Below are positions 1-8,036 of a stretch of 64,000 nucleotides of DNA, one piece after another. The DNA lies in NCBI RefSeq assembly GCF_023516595.1, contig NZ_JAMGBG010000041.1, positions 62,001 to 126,000 of the forward strand. Reading direction: 5' to 3'. A program made the position numbers and the translations under genes. Every line of letters starts with the position of its first letter. Position 1 is the stretch's first letter. The notes beneath the pieces were generated by a model. It searched no databases, was not told the DNA's origin, and saw only the letters and a list, made by a program, of their open reading frames with translations. This DNA is from Streptomyces neyagawaensis (GTDB lineage Bacteria > Actinomycetota > Actinomycetes > Streptomycetales > Streptomycetaceae).

Positions 1-674
1 TGGTCGCCCCCGACGGCACGGTCACCCGCCCCGCACTGCCCGAGGGCCCGCCCCTCGGCGTCGACGGGCAGCCCTTCGAGGCCGTGGAGCTGGAGCTCCC
101 CGAGGGCACCGTCCTCGCCCTGCACACCGACGGCCTCCTCGCCGAGGCCACCCCGGACGCGCTGTGCCGTGCCCTCGCCCGGCCCGAGCCGTCCCTCGAC
201 CGGCGCGCGCAGCGCGTCCTCGACGCGCTCGCCCCGGCCCGCCCCACCGACGACGTGGCCCTCCTCCTCGCCCGCACCCGGCGGCTGCCCGCCCACCGGG
301 TTGCCTCCTGGGAGATCCCCGCCGACCCGGCGCTCGTCGCGGAGGCCCGCAAGACCACGGCCCGGCAGCTGGGCGTGTGGGGCCTGGACGAGCTGGCGTT
401 CACCACCGAACTCGTCGTCAGTGAACTCGTCACCAACGCCATCCGGCATGCCGCCGGGCCCATCCGGCTCCGTCTCATCCTCGAACGCACCCTGATCTGC
501 GAGGTGTTCGACGGCGGGGCGACCGCGCCGCATCTGCGGCACCCGCGCACCACCGACGAGGGCGGCCGCGGTCTGTTCCTCATCGCCCAGTTCACACAGC
601 GCTGGGGCACCCGTTTCCTCCCCGACGGCAAGGTCATCTGGGCGGAGCAGTCCCTGGCCGGCCCGCTGGGGTGA
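1..674 (+). CDS. SpoIIE-type phosphatase/HATPase protein (5' partial)
   Basis: The reading frame is open from base 3, so the start lies left of the window. The first part matches the end of a PP2C/SpoIIE serine phosphatase domain (PLGV, then LALHTDGLLAEA and DDVALLLA). The last ~120 residues form a GHKL/HATPase domain of the anti-sigma (RsbW-like) class, with N-box VSELVTNAIRHA and glycine box GGRGLFLI. Streptomyces proteins with this order usually also carry PAS or GAF sensor domains upstream. Their role is phosphorylation-based partner switching of anti-sigma-factor antagonists. Which partner this one acts on cannot be told from the fragment. Confidence 0.85.
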   Translation, partial: VAPDGTVTRPALPEGPPLGVDGQPFEAVELELPEGTVLALHTDGLLAEATPDALCRALARPEPSLDRRAQRVLDALAPARPTDDVALLLARTRRLPAHRVASWEIPADPALVAEARKTTARQLGVWGLDELAFTTELVVSELVTNAIRHAAGPIRLRLILERTLICEVFDGGATAPHLRHPRTTDEGGRGLFLIAQFTQRWGTRFLPDGKVIWAEQSLAGPLG

Positions 675-912
675 GGGGTACCTCCGTGCCGTACTCCGGG
701 TGGGGGCGTCGCCGCCGGGGCGGACGGGTGAACCGGGACGGGAGGGCGCTGCCCTGTCGTCCGTTCCCGCGCGGGTCACGTGCGCCCGGCCGGGGTCCGT
801 GCCCCGTTCAGCCCGATTAGCGGCTCTCCGCGCTTCGTATGAATGCAGAGCCGACGTCGGGCACCGGGCTCCGTCGCCTCGGCGCGGACCAGGAACGGGC
901 GGGCAGCGGCGA

Positions 913-2229
913 ATGCGAGACGTGGTGCGGCGAAGAACACGGGGACGGTGTGCGGGCCTGGTGCTCGCCGTGGCAGCGGCCCTGATGGTCGTCCCGGTCA
1001 CCGGGACGGCGGCGGGTGCTACGGCGAGGGGCGCCACAGTGGTGGGCGCCACGGCGGACGCGGCGACGACAGGTTCCGCGACGACACGTGCCCCGGCGCG
1101 TGGTGACGGCACGGTGACCGTGCGGGTCGTCGAGGAGGTCGACGCCGACGGGCTGTACGACCGTCCGACGGAGAAGGGCATGCCGGGTGTGCTGGTCACG
1201 CTGACCGACGACCACGGCACCGTGCTGACCAGGACGACGGACGCCGACGGGACCGCCTCGTTCCGTCCGGCGGGGTCCCCGCTGCGGGGCGGCCGGTACC
1301 GCGTCCAGGCCCACAACCCCGACCTCGCCAACCTGCACCCGGCCCTCGCGGGCCACGGGGACGGCCCGGACGTCATCCGCAGCCCCATCGGGTTCGTCGA
1401 CGTCTCCGACGCCCGCGACACCACCTACACCACCGGCTTCTGGGCGCCCGGTGTCCACCGCAGGGAGCACGCCGAGCCGGGGCCGGAGGGCCGCCGCGGG
1501 GCGCCCGTGCAGATCGGCGACCGCGTCTGGTTCGACACCGACGGCAACGGCGTCCAGAACCCGTCCGAACCACCGGTGCCGGGTGTGCGGGTCACGTTCG
1601 ACCCGACGTCGTCCGGACCGAGCCTCACCACGACCACGGACGCCGACGGGGAGTACTACGTCGGCACGGCGCAGGGCCTGCGGCCCGACACCACCTACCG
1701 GGTCTCCTTCGATCACGGGGGCGTCGATCCGAGCGGGCTGCCGGGGCGGCCGGGCGCCGCCGACCTGACGTGGACGGCGCGGGAGGCCGGGTCCCACCGG
1801 CTCATCGACTCGGACGTCGACGTGTCCGGCCGGAGCACGGTGTACGTCGGTGAACCCGGCTATGTGAACCACACGGTCGACGCCGGTCTCACCAAGGCGC
1901 TGCGGCTGACGCTCGCGAAGGCCGACGCGGAGACGCGGCGGCCGCTGGCCGGCGCGGTGCTCGGCCTGTGGGAGGACAGCAACGGGACGCCCGGACTCCA
2001 GCGGCTCGGACCGGGCGGGGACCGGCTCGTCGGCGACTGCGTGACGTCGAGCACCGGCCGCTGCTCGTTCGGGTCGCTGCCCGCCGGCACGTACTACCTG
2101 ATGGAGACCGGTGTCCCCGAGGGCTACGTCCTGCCGGCCGAGCCGGTCACCGGTCCGTACGCCCTCACCCCGAAGAACGCCTCCCGGGGCACGGGCCTGC
2201 TCGTCCGCCTCGACGCCGAACGCGGGTGA
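913..2229 (+). CDS. secreted protein with three SdrD/Cna B-type (prealbumin-like) domains
   Basis: About 438 residues from the ATG at 913. The frame is open further upstream, but the signal peptide (basic RRRTRGRC, then GLVLAVAAALMVVPVTG) begins just after this ATG. Three beta-sandwich repeats follow. The first has GVLVTLTDDHGT and TTDADGTASF. The second is SdrD_B-like (IGDRVWFDTDGNGVQNP, TTDADGEYYV). The third is SpaA-like (GSLPAGTYYLMETGVPEGY). There is no LPxTG/LAxTG motif or C-terminal membrane segment, so it is probably released or held by other contacts. Such domains are structural stalk modules in surface proteins. A strong hairpin follows at 2363. Confidence 0.75.
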   Translation: MRDVVRRRTRGRCAGLVLAVAAALMVVPVTGTAAGATARGATVVGATADAATTGSATTRAPARGDGTVTVRVVEEVDADGLYDRPTEKGMPGVLVTLTDDHGTVLTRTTDADGTASFRPAGSPLRGGRYRVQAHNPDLANLHPALAGHGDGPDVIRSPIGFVDVSDARDTTYTTGFWAPGVHRREHAEPGPEGRRGAPVQIGDRVWFDTDGNGVQNPSEPPVPGVRVTFDPTSSGPSLTTTTDADGEYYVGTAQGLRPDTTYRVSFDHGGVDPSGLPGRPGAADLTWTAREAGSHRLIDSDVDVSGRSTVYVGEPGYVNHTVDAGLTKALRLTLAKADAETRRPLAGAVLGLWEDSNGTPGLQRLGPGGDRLVGDCVTSSTGRCSFGSLPAGTYYLMETGVPEGYVLPAEPVTGPYALTPKNASRGTGLLVRLDAERG

Positions 2230-2362
2230 AGCCGTGCGGGGGCGGGAAGAAGCGCGCGGAGCGCCGAGGCGGTGCGGCCTCGGGCGCGCGACACGGCACC
2301 CCCGGATGGGATCGGCCCTGACCAGGGGCCTGAGGGTGCCGTGCGCGTCCCGGAGGGTGGGG

Positions 2363-2399
2363 CTCCCGGGGGAAGGATGGGAGCCACTTCCCCCGGGAG
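2363..2399. terminator. bidirectional hairpin terminator
   Basis: A perfect 13-bp inverted repeat (CTCCCGGGGGAAG / CTTCCCCCGGGAG) with an 11-nt loop lies between two convergent genes ending at 2229 and 2418. It lacks a clear T-run on either side, as is common in Streptomyces. Confidence 0.75.
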
Positions 2400-2417
2400 A
2401 GTGAGGGAGACCGGACG

Positions 2418-3146
2418 TCAGCCGTGGATCAGCTGGGCGGTCCAGGTCTTGGTGTGACCGGTGACGGCCTGGTCCTTGACGACGGCCTTGCCGACGGCCT
2501 GGACGCGCGGCGTGGCCTTCCACGTGACGTCGGCGCGGGCGATGCCCTTGACGGCGACCTTGACCGCGCCACCCTTGATCGCGTACGCGGCGTTGACGTT
2601 GGTGACCTGGGCCTGGGCGCGGGCGTTGCGCTGGACCTTGCCCTTGACGACCTCGTAGCGGAGGGTCAGCTTCTCGGTGGTGACCGGGATGTTGAAGATC
2701 TTCTCGGTCGCGCTGTAGGTCACCAGGTGACCGCCCTTTAGGCCGCCCTTCGAGGACACGTTGTGGACGAACTTGACGTCCGCGTTGTACGAGGTGACCT
2801 TGGTCACCGGGATGTTGAGGGGGCCGTTGAGCTGCTTGAAGAGGGACCCGTAGACCTTGCCGTCCTGGAGGTACCCCACGAACTTGGCCTTCTTGGCGGC
2901 CGGCAGCGCGGAGAAGCTCTTGAGGGTGCTCTTGGCCTCGGGCGTCTTCTGGGCCTTGAGGTAGGCGACGTAGCTGCCGACCGTCAGCTTCGCCGGCAGC
3001 TTCCCGGCGGCCTGGTCGGCGACCGTCTGTACGCCCTGCTGCGGGCCGAACTCGGCGGCGGACGCGGCCGGCGCCAGCACGGCGACGGCGGCGGCTCCCG
3101 CGACGGCTGCGGCGGTGAGGCGGCGCGTGGTGAAGCGGCTGTGCAC
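2418..3146 (-). CDS. secreted protein of unknown function
   Basis: About 242 residues. I chose the GTG at 3146 because GGGGAG sits 5-7 nt upstream; the frame stays open to a TTG at 3191. A typical signal peptide is present (RFTTRRLTAAAVAGAAAVAVLA..ASA, then AEFGPQQ). The mature part is rich in Lys, Val and Ala with beta-prone stretches (LTLRYEVVKGKVQRN, GAVKVAVKGIARADVTWKA) and no cysteines, so an extracellular beta-rich fold is likely. I recognise no family. It is divergent from the LuxR-type gene at 3387. Confidence 0.7.
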   Translation of the reverse strand: MHSRFTTRRLTAAAVAGAAAVAVLAPAASAAEFGPQQGVQTVADQAAGKLPAKLTVGSYVAYLKAQKTPEAKSTLKSFSALPAAKKAKFVGYLQDGKVYGSLFKQLNGPLNIPVTKVTSYNADVKFVHNVSSKGGLKGGHLVTYSATEKIFNIPVTTEKLTLRYEVVKGKVQRNARAQAQVTNVNAAYAIKGGAVKVAVKGIARADVTWKATPRVQAVGKAVVKDQAVTGHTKTWTAQLIHG

Positions 3147-3386
3147 AGTGATCTCCCCGTTGATGGTGTGCCGTTGGGTGGTGCGTGACAACGAGCTTAG
3201 GGATCAGCGGAGTTGGCCAAAATTGTCCCTTCGGGCAGTGACCTTGGGGGATCCCCTCACTGTGACGTGGCCGTGTCATTACAGGGTTCTTCTTGGCAGT
3301 AGCGGACGCTAAGTTGGAGGGAGATCGCCGCCGCACCCGGGGCACGGGGCTCTGTCGGGAAAAGCGGCATCGGGAAGGACAGACCC

Positions 3387-3737
3387 ATGACCAAGAGGTC
3401 TGACGTAGGAGACACCGCGTGCGCCTACCGGCGCACGGGAGCCGACCCGGTTCGGGACATCAGCAGGCTCAAGACGCTGACGGACCGGGAGAAGGAAGTC
3501 CTGCTTCTGCTGGGGACGGGCCTGGGCAACCGTCAGCTCGCCCGTGAACTCGGGATCGCCGAGCGGACGGTGAAAGCGCATGTCGCCCGAATAGTGGAGA
3601 AACTGCAGCAGGAGACCCGGCTTCAGGTCGCGGTGCTCTCCGTCCTCGCCCATGAGCTGCTGTGCGCCGACCCCCGGTGCGCATGCGGCTCGGCCGCGCC
3701 GCTGTCGTCCCGACTCGTCGGGGCATCCGCGGTCTGA
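3387..3737 (+). CDS. small LuxR-type DNA-binding regulator
   Basis: 116 residues with an ATG at 3387 preceded by GGGAAGGACAGACCC. The core is a GerE/LuxR helix-turn-helix (LTDREKEVLLLLGTGLGNRQ, then LARELGIAERTVKAHVARI) at about residues 30-90. There is no receiver or autoinducer domain, so it is a stand-alone HTH protein. The tail has three cysteines (LLCADPRCACGS), an unusual feature that could bind metal or sense redox; that is inference. It is divergent from the secreted protein at 2418-3146 and may regulate it. Confidence 0.8.
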   Translation: MTKRSDVGDTACAYRRTGADPVRDISRLKTLTDREKEVLLLLGTGLGNRQLARELGIAERTVKAHVARIVEKLQQETRLQVAVLSVLAHELLCADPRCACGSAAPLSSRLVGASAV

Positions 3738-3889
3738 GCGTCGGCCGCGACCGGCCCAGCGCCCTCGACCACACCTCCCCCAGGGCGTTGCACGGCGTGG
3801 ATTTGACGTTCACTTGTGGAAATTTTGACTCTCCACAGCGGGAGAGATCAATCAACTCAACAGCAACGGAAACGACTTACGGGGTGAAT

Positions 3890-3964
3890 ATGAATATGCG
3901 TCGCATGTCCGAAGCCATACCTGTCGCGGCCAGACCCGGACCGGGGTCCGGCACGCGGAACTGA
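3890..3964 (+). CDS. possible 24-residue peptide
   Basis: A short frame starting ATG-AAT-ATG after an ACGGGGTGAAT ribosome-site-like stretch, reading MNMRRMSEAIPVAARPGPGS and five more residues. It follows an unusually AT-rich 110-bp leader (3785-3895) and is followed directly by a hairpin at 3964, so the segment could be a short transcript with its own terminator. No family is recognised and expression is uncertain. Confidence 0.3.
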   Translation: MNMRRMSEAIPVAARPGPGSGTRN

Positions 3965-4007
3965 CCTGTGGGTGGGGGCTCGCCGAAGGGCGGGCCCCCG
4001 CTCAGGT
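3964..4007. terminator. hairpin between convergent genes
   Basis: Inner arms GGGGGC (3974) and GCCCCC (3994), with outer arms ACCTG (3964) and CAGGT (4003), form a nested hairpin. It overlaps the stop codon of the minus-strand gene ending at 4002. Confidence 0.6.
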
Positions 4008-4442
4008 CCGGATCATCCGGCCGGACGGCGCCGTCGGCACGAGGCGGTCGTAGCCCCAGGCGCTCAGGCCCATCGCCATCACGAACTGAAGGTCCAGCAG
4101 GGCGACGGTCATCATCACGAAGGCCCAGTCGACCGACTCCGCGAGACCGGACCCGCCCCACACCCCGCCCAGCACCGCGCACACCAGCACCAGGAACGCG
4201 TAGACCGAGACATCGATGGTCGCGGTGCGCCAGCGCGAGAGCGCCGGGAGCGCCTTCCGTACGACGGTCAGCACGGCGACGGCCAGGGGAGGGAAGAGCA
4301 GCCCGCCCCCGGCGATCAACCCGATCCCGAGGTCGGAGGGGGAGAAACCCGCGCCCACCTGCACCACGAGCGCGCCCCACAGCCAGGAGGGCAGGGTGAC
4401 CAGGGCGGCGTATCCGGCCGCTCGGCTCCACGGTGTCAGCAT
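4002..4442 (-). CDS. small integral membrane protein, unknown
   Basis: About 146 residues from the ATG at 4442 (MLTPWSRAAGYA). The longer upstream frame is Arg/Asp/Gly-rich and does not look coding. Four hydrophobic segments are visible: AALVTLPSWLWGALVVQVG, IGLIAGGGLLFPPLAVAVL, VSVYAFLVLVCAVLGGVWG and WAFVMMTVALLDLQFVMAMG. The ends are short and hydrophilic. No catalytic motif or family is recognised. It sits between the hairpin at 3964-4007 and the lectin terminator at 4612-4655, so it is probably a single-gene transcript. Confidence 0.65.
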   Translation of the reverse strand: MLTPWSRAAGYAALVTLPSWLWGALVVQVGAGFSPSDLGIGLIAGGGLLFPPLAVAVLTVVRKALPALSRWRTATIDVSVYAFLVLVCAVLGGVWGGSGLAESVDWAFVMMTVALLDLQFVMAMGLSAWGYDRLVPTAPSGRMIRT

Positions 4443-4611
4443 GCAGGCGCTCCTCGGATCCCCGTCGCCCCCGGCGGTCGACCGGCGGCGGTCCCCGCCG
4501 TGGTCGGCCGGCGGGGGACGACAGGAGTCTCTCAGCCGGTGCCCCGCCCGCACGGGCCGGGTGTCCACGCGTCGGCCCCCGGGCCGGTCGGGGGTCCGGC
4601 ACCACGGGTGC

Positions 4612-4655
4612 GGCGAACGGCCTGCTCACCCCCTCGGGCGAGCAGGCCGTTCGCC
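4612..4655 (-). terminator. terminator of the lectin gene
   Basis: A perfect 16-bp inverted repeat (GGCGAACGGCCTGCTC / GAGCAGGCCGTTCGCC) with a 12-nt loop, 39 bp beyond the stop codon at 4694. Confidence 0.8.
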
Positions 4656-4693
4656 GTGTCCCCCGCCGCTGTCGGCGGGATCCGCGGGAGAGG

Positions 4694-5236
4694 TCAGGAC
4701 AGACCCCACTCCTGCTTCTTTCGCGCGGCGTCCGAGCTGCCGGACGGCGTGATCGTGATCTTCGTGCCGGACGCGTCGCGGCCGGCGGTGATCACCTTGT
4801 TGGCGAGCTTGCTGTAGATCTTGCTGCCGCCGAGGGCCCACTGCTGGCCCTTGGACTTGTTGCAGCTCGACTGCTTGACCTGGGTGTTCGTCGCGGCCGA
4901 CGCCACGGACAGGCACTTCTTCGAGTGCTTGTTCTTGATCACGAACAGCCGGGTCTGGTTCGGCTTGTTGTTGTTGATCCACACGAGGTCCCACCGCTGG
5001 GTGGTCGCCGTCCTCGAACAGCCGCGCAGCTTCAGCACGGCCGCGTTGCCCTTGGCGTTGTCCATCGACAGGCACATGCCGCTCTTGCCCCACACCTTCT
5101 CCAGGCGCACGTTGCCGTAGCCCTTCGGAATGGTGTCCTGCGCCGCCGTGGAGGCCGCCGATGCCGGAATCGCCCCGCCCGCCAGCAGCGCACCCGCGAC
5201 ACCCGCGAGCACCAGGCCCTTCGCGCCGTTCTTCAC
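4694..5236 (-). CDS. secreted single-domain ricin-B-type lectin
   Basis: About 180 residues from the GTG at 5236, with AGGGG 11 nt upstream; a GTG at 5245 is an alternative. A signal peptide (GLVLAGVAGALLAGGAIPASA) is followed by one beta-trefoil of the ricin B-lectin family. Its three QxW signatures are visible as QRWDLV, QQWALG and QEWGLS, with paired cysteines typical of the fold (SGMCLSMDNA, KKCLSVAS). Such domains bind galactose-type or other sugars and are usually attached to a glycosidase. Here the lectin stands alone, so it may be a free sugar-binding or defensive protein. Confidence 0.8.
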   Translation of the reverse strand: MKNGAKGLVLAGVAGALLAGGAIPASAASTAAQDTIPKGYGNVRLEKVWGKSGMCLSMDNAKGNAAVLKLRGCSRTATTQRWDLVWINNNKPNQTRLFVIKNKHSKKCLSVASAATNTQVKQSSCNKSKGQQWALGGSKIYSKLANKVITAGRDASGTKITITPSGSSDAARKKQEWGLS

Positions 5237-5314
5237 CAGGACCACGTCCCCTTCGCAATCGCGTACTCGGATCACCTTGAGCCTAGATTCCCGCTGGTGA
5301 GAGGGGTATTGGCT

Positions 5315-5333
5315 CTTGGGGCACTGCCCCAAG
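5315..5333. promoter_or_regulatory. 19-bp perfect palindrome in a divergent promoter region
   Basis: CTTGGGGCA-C-TGCCCCAAG lies between the lectin gene (start 5236, minus) and the DUF3515 gene (start 5404, plus). A near-identical core occurs twice at 7884-7911 in another promoter region. It could be an operator; no known regulator site is recognised. Confidence 0.4.
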
Positions 5334-5403
5334 GTGCAACGTGTCACCGCGGCTTCCCCGGCCCGCCGGAAGGGCCCGCGAGCGTCCGCCGTACGATCGC
5401 GTC

Positions 5404-5895
5404 ATGCTCCGCCGTACCCGTATCGCCCTCCTGGCCACCGGCGCCGTGGCGCTCGTCACCGCCGCCACGGTCACGGTGCGGGTGCTCGGCGAGCCCACCT
5501 ACAGCTTCGCCGCCGCCCCCCGCGCCGGGGATCCCGCCTGCGCCCGGGTCAGCGCGCAGTACCCGGACCGGCTGGCCGGGCTGGACCGGGCGGACACCGG
5601 GACGAAGGGCGCCGCCGTGTGGGGCGACGGGGCGATCGTCGTGCGCTGCGGGTTCCCCAGGCCCAGGCCCACCGAAGACCCCTGCACCCAGGTGGACGGC
5701 GTGGACTGGGTGTGGCGCGCGGACGAGCGGCGCGAGGGCCGGCAGCTGCTGATCACCTACGGCCGGGAGCCCGCCGTCGAGGTCCAGGTGGCCGCCGACC
5801 GGGCCGCCACCGACGCGGTCCTGGTCGGCCTGTCCGGCATCGTGAAGCCGATCGAACAGAGCGGCGAGTGCCTGTCCCTGGCGGACACCCCGTAG
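5404..5895 (+). CDS. DUF3515 family membrane-anchored protein
   Basis: 163 residues from the ATG at 5404. An N-terminal signal-anchor (RRTRIALLATGAVALVTAAT) precedes an extracytoplasmic domain with conserved pieces I associate with DUF3515: CARVSAQYPDRLAGLDRA, GAAVWGDGAIVVRCGFP, and CTQVDGVDWVW. Four cysteines are spaced as in a two-disulfide outer domain. The function of the family is unknown; in many actinobacteria it lies near ddl and thiL, which is not the case here. It is followed 140 bp later by a thioredoxin-like lipoprotein on the same strand, which may act on such disulfides (inference). Confidence 0.7.
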   Translation: MLRRTRIALLATGAVALVTAATVTVRVLGEPTYSFAAAPRAGDPACARVSAQYPDRLAGLDRADTGTKGAAVWGDGAIVVRCGFPRPRPTEDPCTQVDGVDWVWRADERREGRQLLITYGREPAVEVQVAADRAATDAVLVGLSGIVKPIEQSGECLSLADTP

Positions 5896-6035
5896 CGAAC
5901 GGACACGGCGTGGCGAACGGACACCCGGTGGCGGCCGCTGCCCGGCCCCTTCCGCCGAGCCCCCGCCGAGGGGGTCCTAGGGTGGAGGGCGGGTCCGGCC
6001 GGTCGGTGGAGCCGGGGCAGGGAGTAGGGACGCAG

Positions 6036-6629
6036 GTGGCGACGAAGAGGATCTCGCGGGCGGTCGTGTGCGCGATCGCGGCCGGTGTCGTGCTCTCCGG
6101 CTGCACGACGACGAAGACGCTCCGGACCGACGAGGCCGGGGCCGGGCAGTCCGACCGGTCGGAGGGGTCGGTACTCAGGCGCGTCCCGGCGGCCCAGCGC
6201 GAGGACGCGCCGGACTTCTCCGGCACCACCGTCGACGGCCGCCCGATCCGGCTCTCCGACTACCGGGGCGACGTCGTCGTGGTGAACGCCTGGGCCCCCT
6301 GGTGCGGGCCCTGCCGCGCCGAGTCACCGGCGCTGGACAAGGCGCAGCGGGAGTTGAAGGAGCAGGGCGTGCGGGTGCTGGGGGTGAGCTACGACGCGGG
6401 CCGGAAGAACTCCCTCGCCTTCCAGAAGGAGCTGGGGCTGTCCTACCCGAGCCTGCACGACCCGGGCGGGAGGCAGTTCCTGAAGCTGCCGCGCGGCCTG
6501 GTGAACCCGCAGCTCCTCCCCTTCACCCTCTACATCGACCGCGAGGGCCGGATCGCCGGGGCGACCCAGACCCCCGTGACCACGGACGACGTACGGAACG
6601 CCGTCACGCCGATCCTGAAGGAGAAGTAG
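6036..6629 (+). CDS. TlpA/ResA-type thioredoxin-fold lipoprotein
   Basis: 197 residues from the GTG at 6036, behind GGGAGTAGGGA. A lipoprotein signal with lipobox LSGC is near residue 22. The AhpC/TSA-redoxin domain follows (APDFSGTTVDGRPIRLSDYR, VVVNAWAPWCGPCRAESPAL). CGPC is the redox pair. The cis-proline loop region reads LPFTLYIDREGRI. Members act outside the membrane as thiol-disulfide reductases, for example in cytochrome c maturation or oxidative protein repair. No ccdA/resB genes are nearby, so the electron donor is unknown. Its stop lies 7 bp from the stop of the convergent gene at 6637. Confidence 0.85.
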   Translation: MATKRISRAVVCAIAAGVVLSGCTTTKTLRTDEAGAGQSDRSEGSVLRRVPAAQREDAPDFSGTTVDGRPIRLSDYRGDVVVVNAWAPWCGPCRAESPALDKAQRELKEQGVRVLGVSYDAGRKNSLAFQKELGLSYPSLHDPGGRQFLKLPRGLVNPQLLPFTLYIDREGRIAGATQTPVTTDDVRNAVTPILKEK

Positions 6630-6636
6630 CCCGGCC

Positions 6637-7740
6637 CTAGTGACGGGCCTCGTCCCGGTACTCGTCCGAGGAGTCGTCGGAGCCACCGGAGTCCCCTGAC
6701 TCGTCGGCCTCGCTCGAGTCGCGGGAACCGGTGTCGCCGTCCCCGGTGGCCTCCTCGGCGGAGCCGTCGGTGTCGTCGGTGGCGTCGTCCCGGGCCGTCC
6801 CGGTGGACTCGTCCGGGGACTCGCCCCGCTCGCCGGAACCCTCCCGGCCGGTCCCCTCCTCGTCCCGCCCCGGCGCCCGCGTCCCCTTCTCGCCCTTCTT
6901 CGGCTCACCCTTCTTGGTCTCGCCCTTCTTCGTCTCCTTCTCGGCGAGGACCTGCTGGAGCCGCTCGGCGCCGGCGCGGGCGGCCTCGCGGGTGGTGTCG
7001 TCGTCGATGCCGTAGAGGCCGCCGTGGGTGAGGAGGACGGCGGTGTCGCCGACACGGACCGCGGCGAGGTCGAGGGTGAGGGCGCCCTCCTCGCCGCCGA
7101 TGTCGCCGCGGACGACCAGCCGCAGCCCCTGCCGGGCGTCGCCGATGCCGCGGGGCAGGTCGACGGGGGTGACCTCGGCGCCGTACTCGCGGTCCCCGAA
7201 CCCGGTGACGGTGAACTCGCGGCACTCCCCGGCGAGCTTGCGGAAGTGGTCGAGCCGCTCGTCGATCTGGGCCTTGTCGTAGGCGCCCACCTGGTAGCGC
7301 AGCTGGGAGCCGTACTCGTCGTCGTCGAAGCCGGTGACGGCCCGGCCGCCGCGGGGCGTGCCGAGCAGGTCCTCGGCGTAGAAGGCGTCGAGGAGTTCCT
7401 GGCACTCGGCGGGGTCGGTGCGGCCCTTGAGGAGGCCGTCGCGCCAGGTCGCCGCGCCCTGGGTGCCGGACCATGCGCCGCCGAGGTCGCCCTGGCGGAG
7501 CAGCGCGCTGCGGGCGCGGGCGTCGGTGAGGGCGGGGGCGGCGGCGGGCTTGGCGCTCGGCGAGGCGGGGAGCGTGGCCTCGTCGACGGCGGCCTCGGGG
7601 AAGCCGCGAGGGGGCGGGGTCCGGTCGGCCACACAGGCCGTCGCCGTGCCGAGGAGCAGTCCGGCGCCGAGGAGGGGGGCGAGGACACGGCACGTACGGG
7701 GCGTACGGCGAGACGTACGAGGACGCGTACGACGGCGCAT
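6637..7740 (-). CDS. putative sensor-type lipoprotein with acidic low-complexity tail
   Basis: 367 residues from the ATG at 7740 (GAAAGG upstream). The N-terminus is very basic (RRRTRPRTSRRTPR), then hydrophobic, ending in TATAC, a plausible lipobox. The middle (about 50-265) resembles the solute-binding-like ectodomains of PknH-type proteins: ALLRQGDLGGAWSG, TDPAECQELLDAFYAEDL, AGECREFTVTGFGDREYG. From about residue 270 the chain becomes a Lys-rich patch (KETKKGETKKGEPKKGEK) and then about 85 residues almost entirely of Asp, Glu, Ser, Gly and Thr. The tail may be a cell-wall spanning or cation-binding region (inference). Confidence 0.65.
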   Translation of the reverse strand: MRRRTRPRTSRRTPRTCRVLAPLLGAGLLLGTATACVADRTPPPRGFPEAAVDEATLPASPSAKPAAAPALTDARARSALLRQGDLGGAWSGTQGAATWRDGLLKGRTDPAECQELLDAFYAEDLLGTPRGGRAVTGFDDDEYGSQLRYQVGAYDKAQIDERLDHFRKLAGECREFTVTGFGDREYGAEVTPVDLPRGIGDARQGLRLVVRGDIGGEEGALTLDLAAVRVGDTAVLLTHGGLYGIDDDTTREAARAGAERLQQVLAEKETKKGETKKGEPKKGEKGTRAPGRDEEGTGREGSGERGESPDESTGTARDDATDDTDGSAEEATGDGDTGSRDSSEADESGDSGGSDDSSDEYRDEARH

Positions 7741-7883
7741 GGCGGAGCCTTTCGGGAACACGGCGTTTGGCTCTACCGCAGCACCGCCCGGTCCGGCCCA
7801 CCAGCGGAGGGGGGACGTACGGGTGAGGGGCGCCGGACAGCGGTGCCCCCCGGCGCGGCGCCTTGTCCTTCGGGTTGTCCTTC

Positions 7884-7911
7884 GGGGCACTGCCCTCAAG
7901 GGCACTGCCCC
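7884..7911. promoter_or_regulatory. tandem copies of GGGCACTGCCC palindrome
   Basis: Two GGGCA-C-TGCCC cores, centred at 7890 and 7905, lie in the 296-bp gap between divergent genes starting at 7740 and 8037. The 15-bp spacing is not a whole number of helical turns. The core is shared with the palindrome at 5315. Confidence 0.35.
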
Positions 7912-8036
7912 AGGAGCCACTTACGCACCGTCACCTCGCCTACCTAGGGTCATGACAGGCGCCTGACACGAGACACCGAAGGCTGTCCCTCCCACGGGCG
8001 CCGGCGTCATCGCAGTGGACGAAGGAGAAGAAACAC

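Noticed and set aside
817..3345. Very long minus-strand frame (842 codons) across the B-repeat protein and the secreted-protein gene
   Set aside because: It is antisense to a convincing secreted protein, is Arg/Gly/Pro-rich with no domain, and runs through the hairpin terminator. High GC content leaves many such empty frames open.
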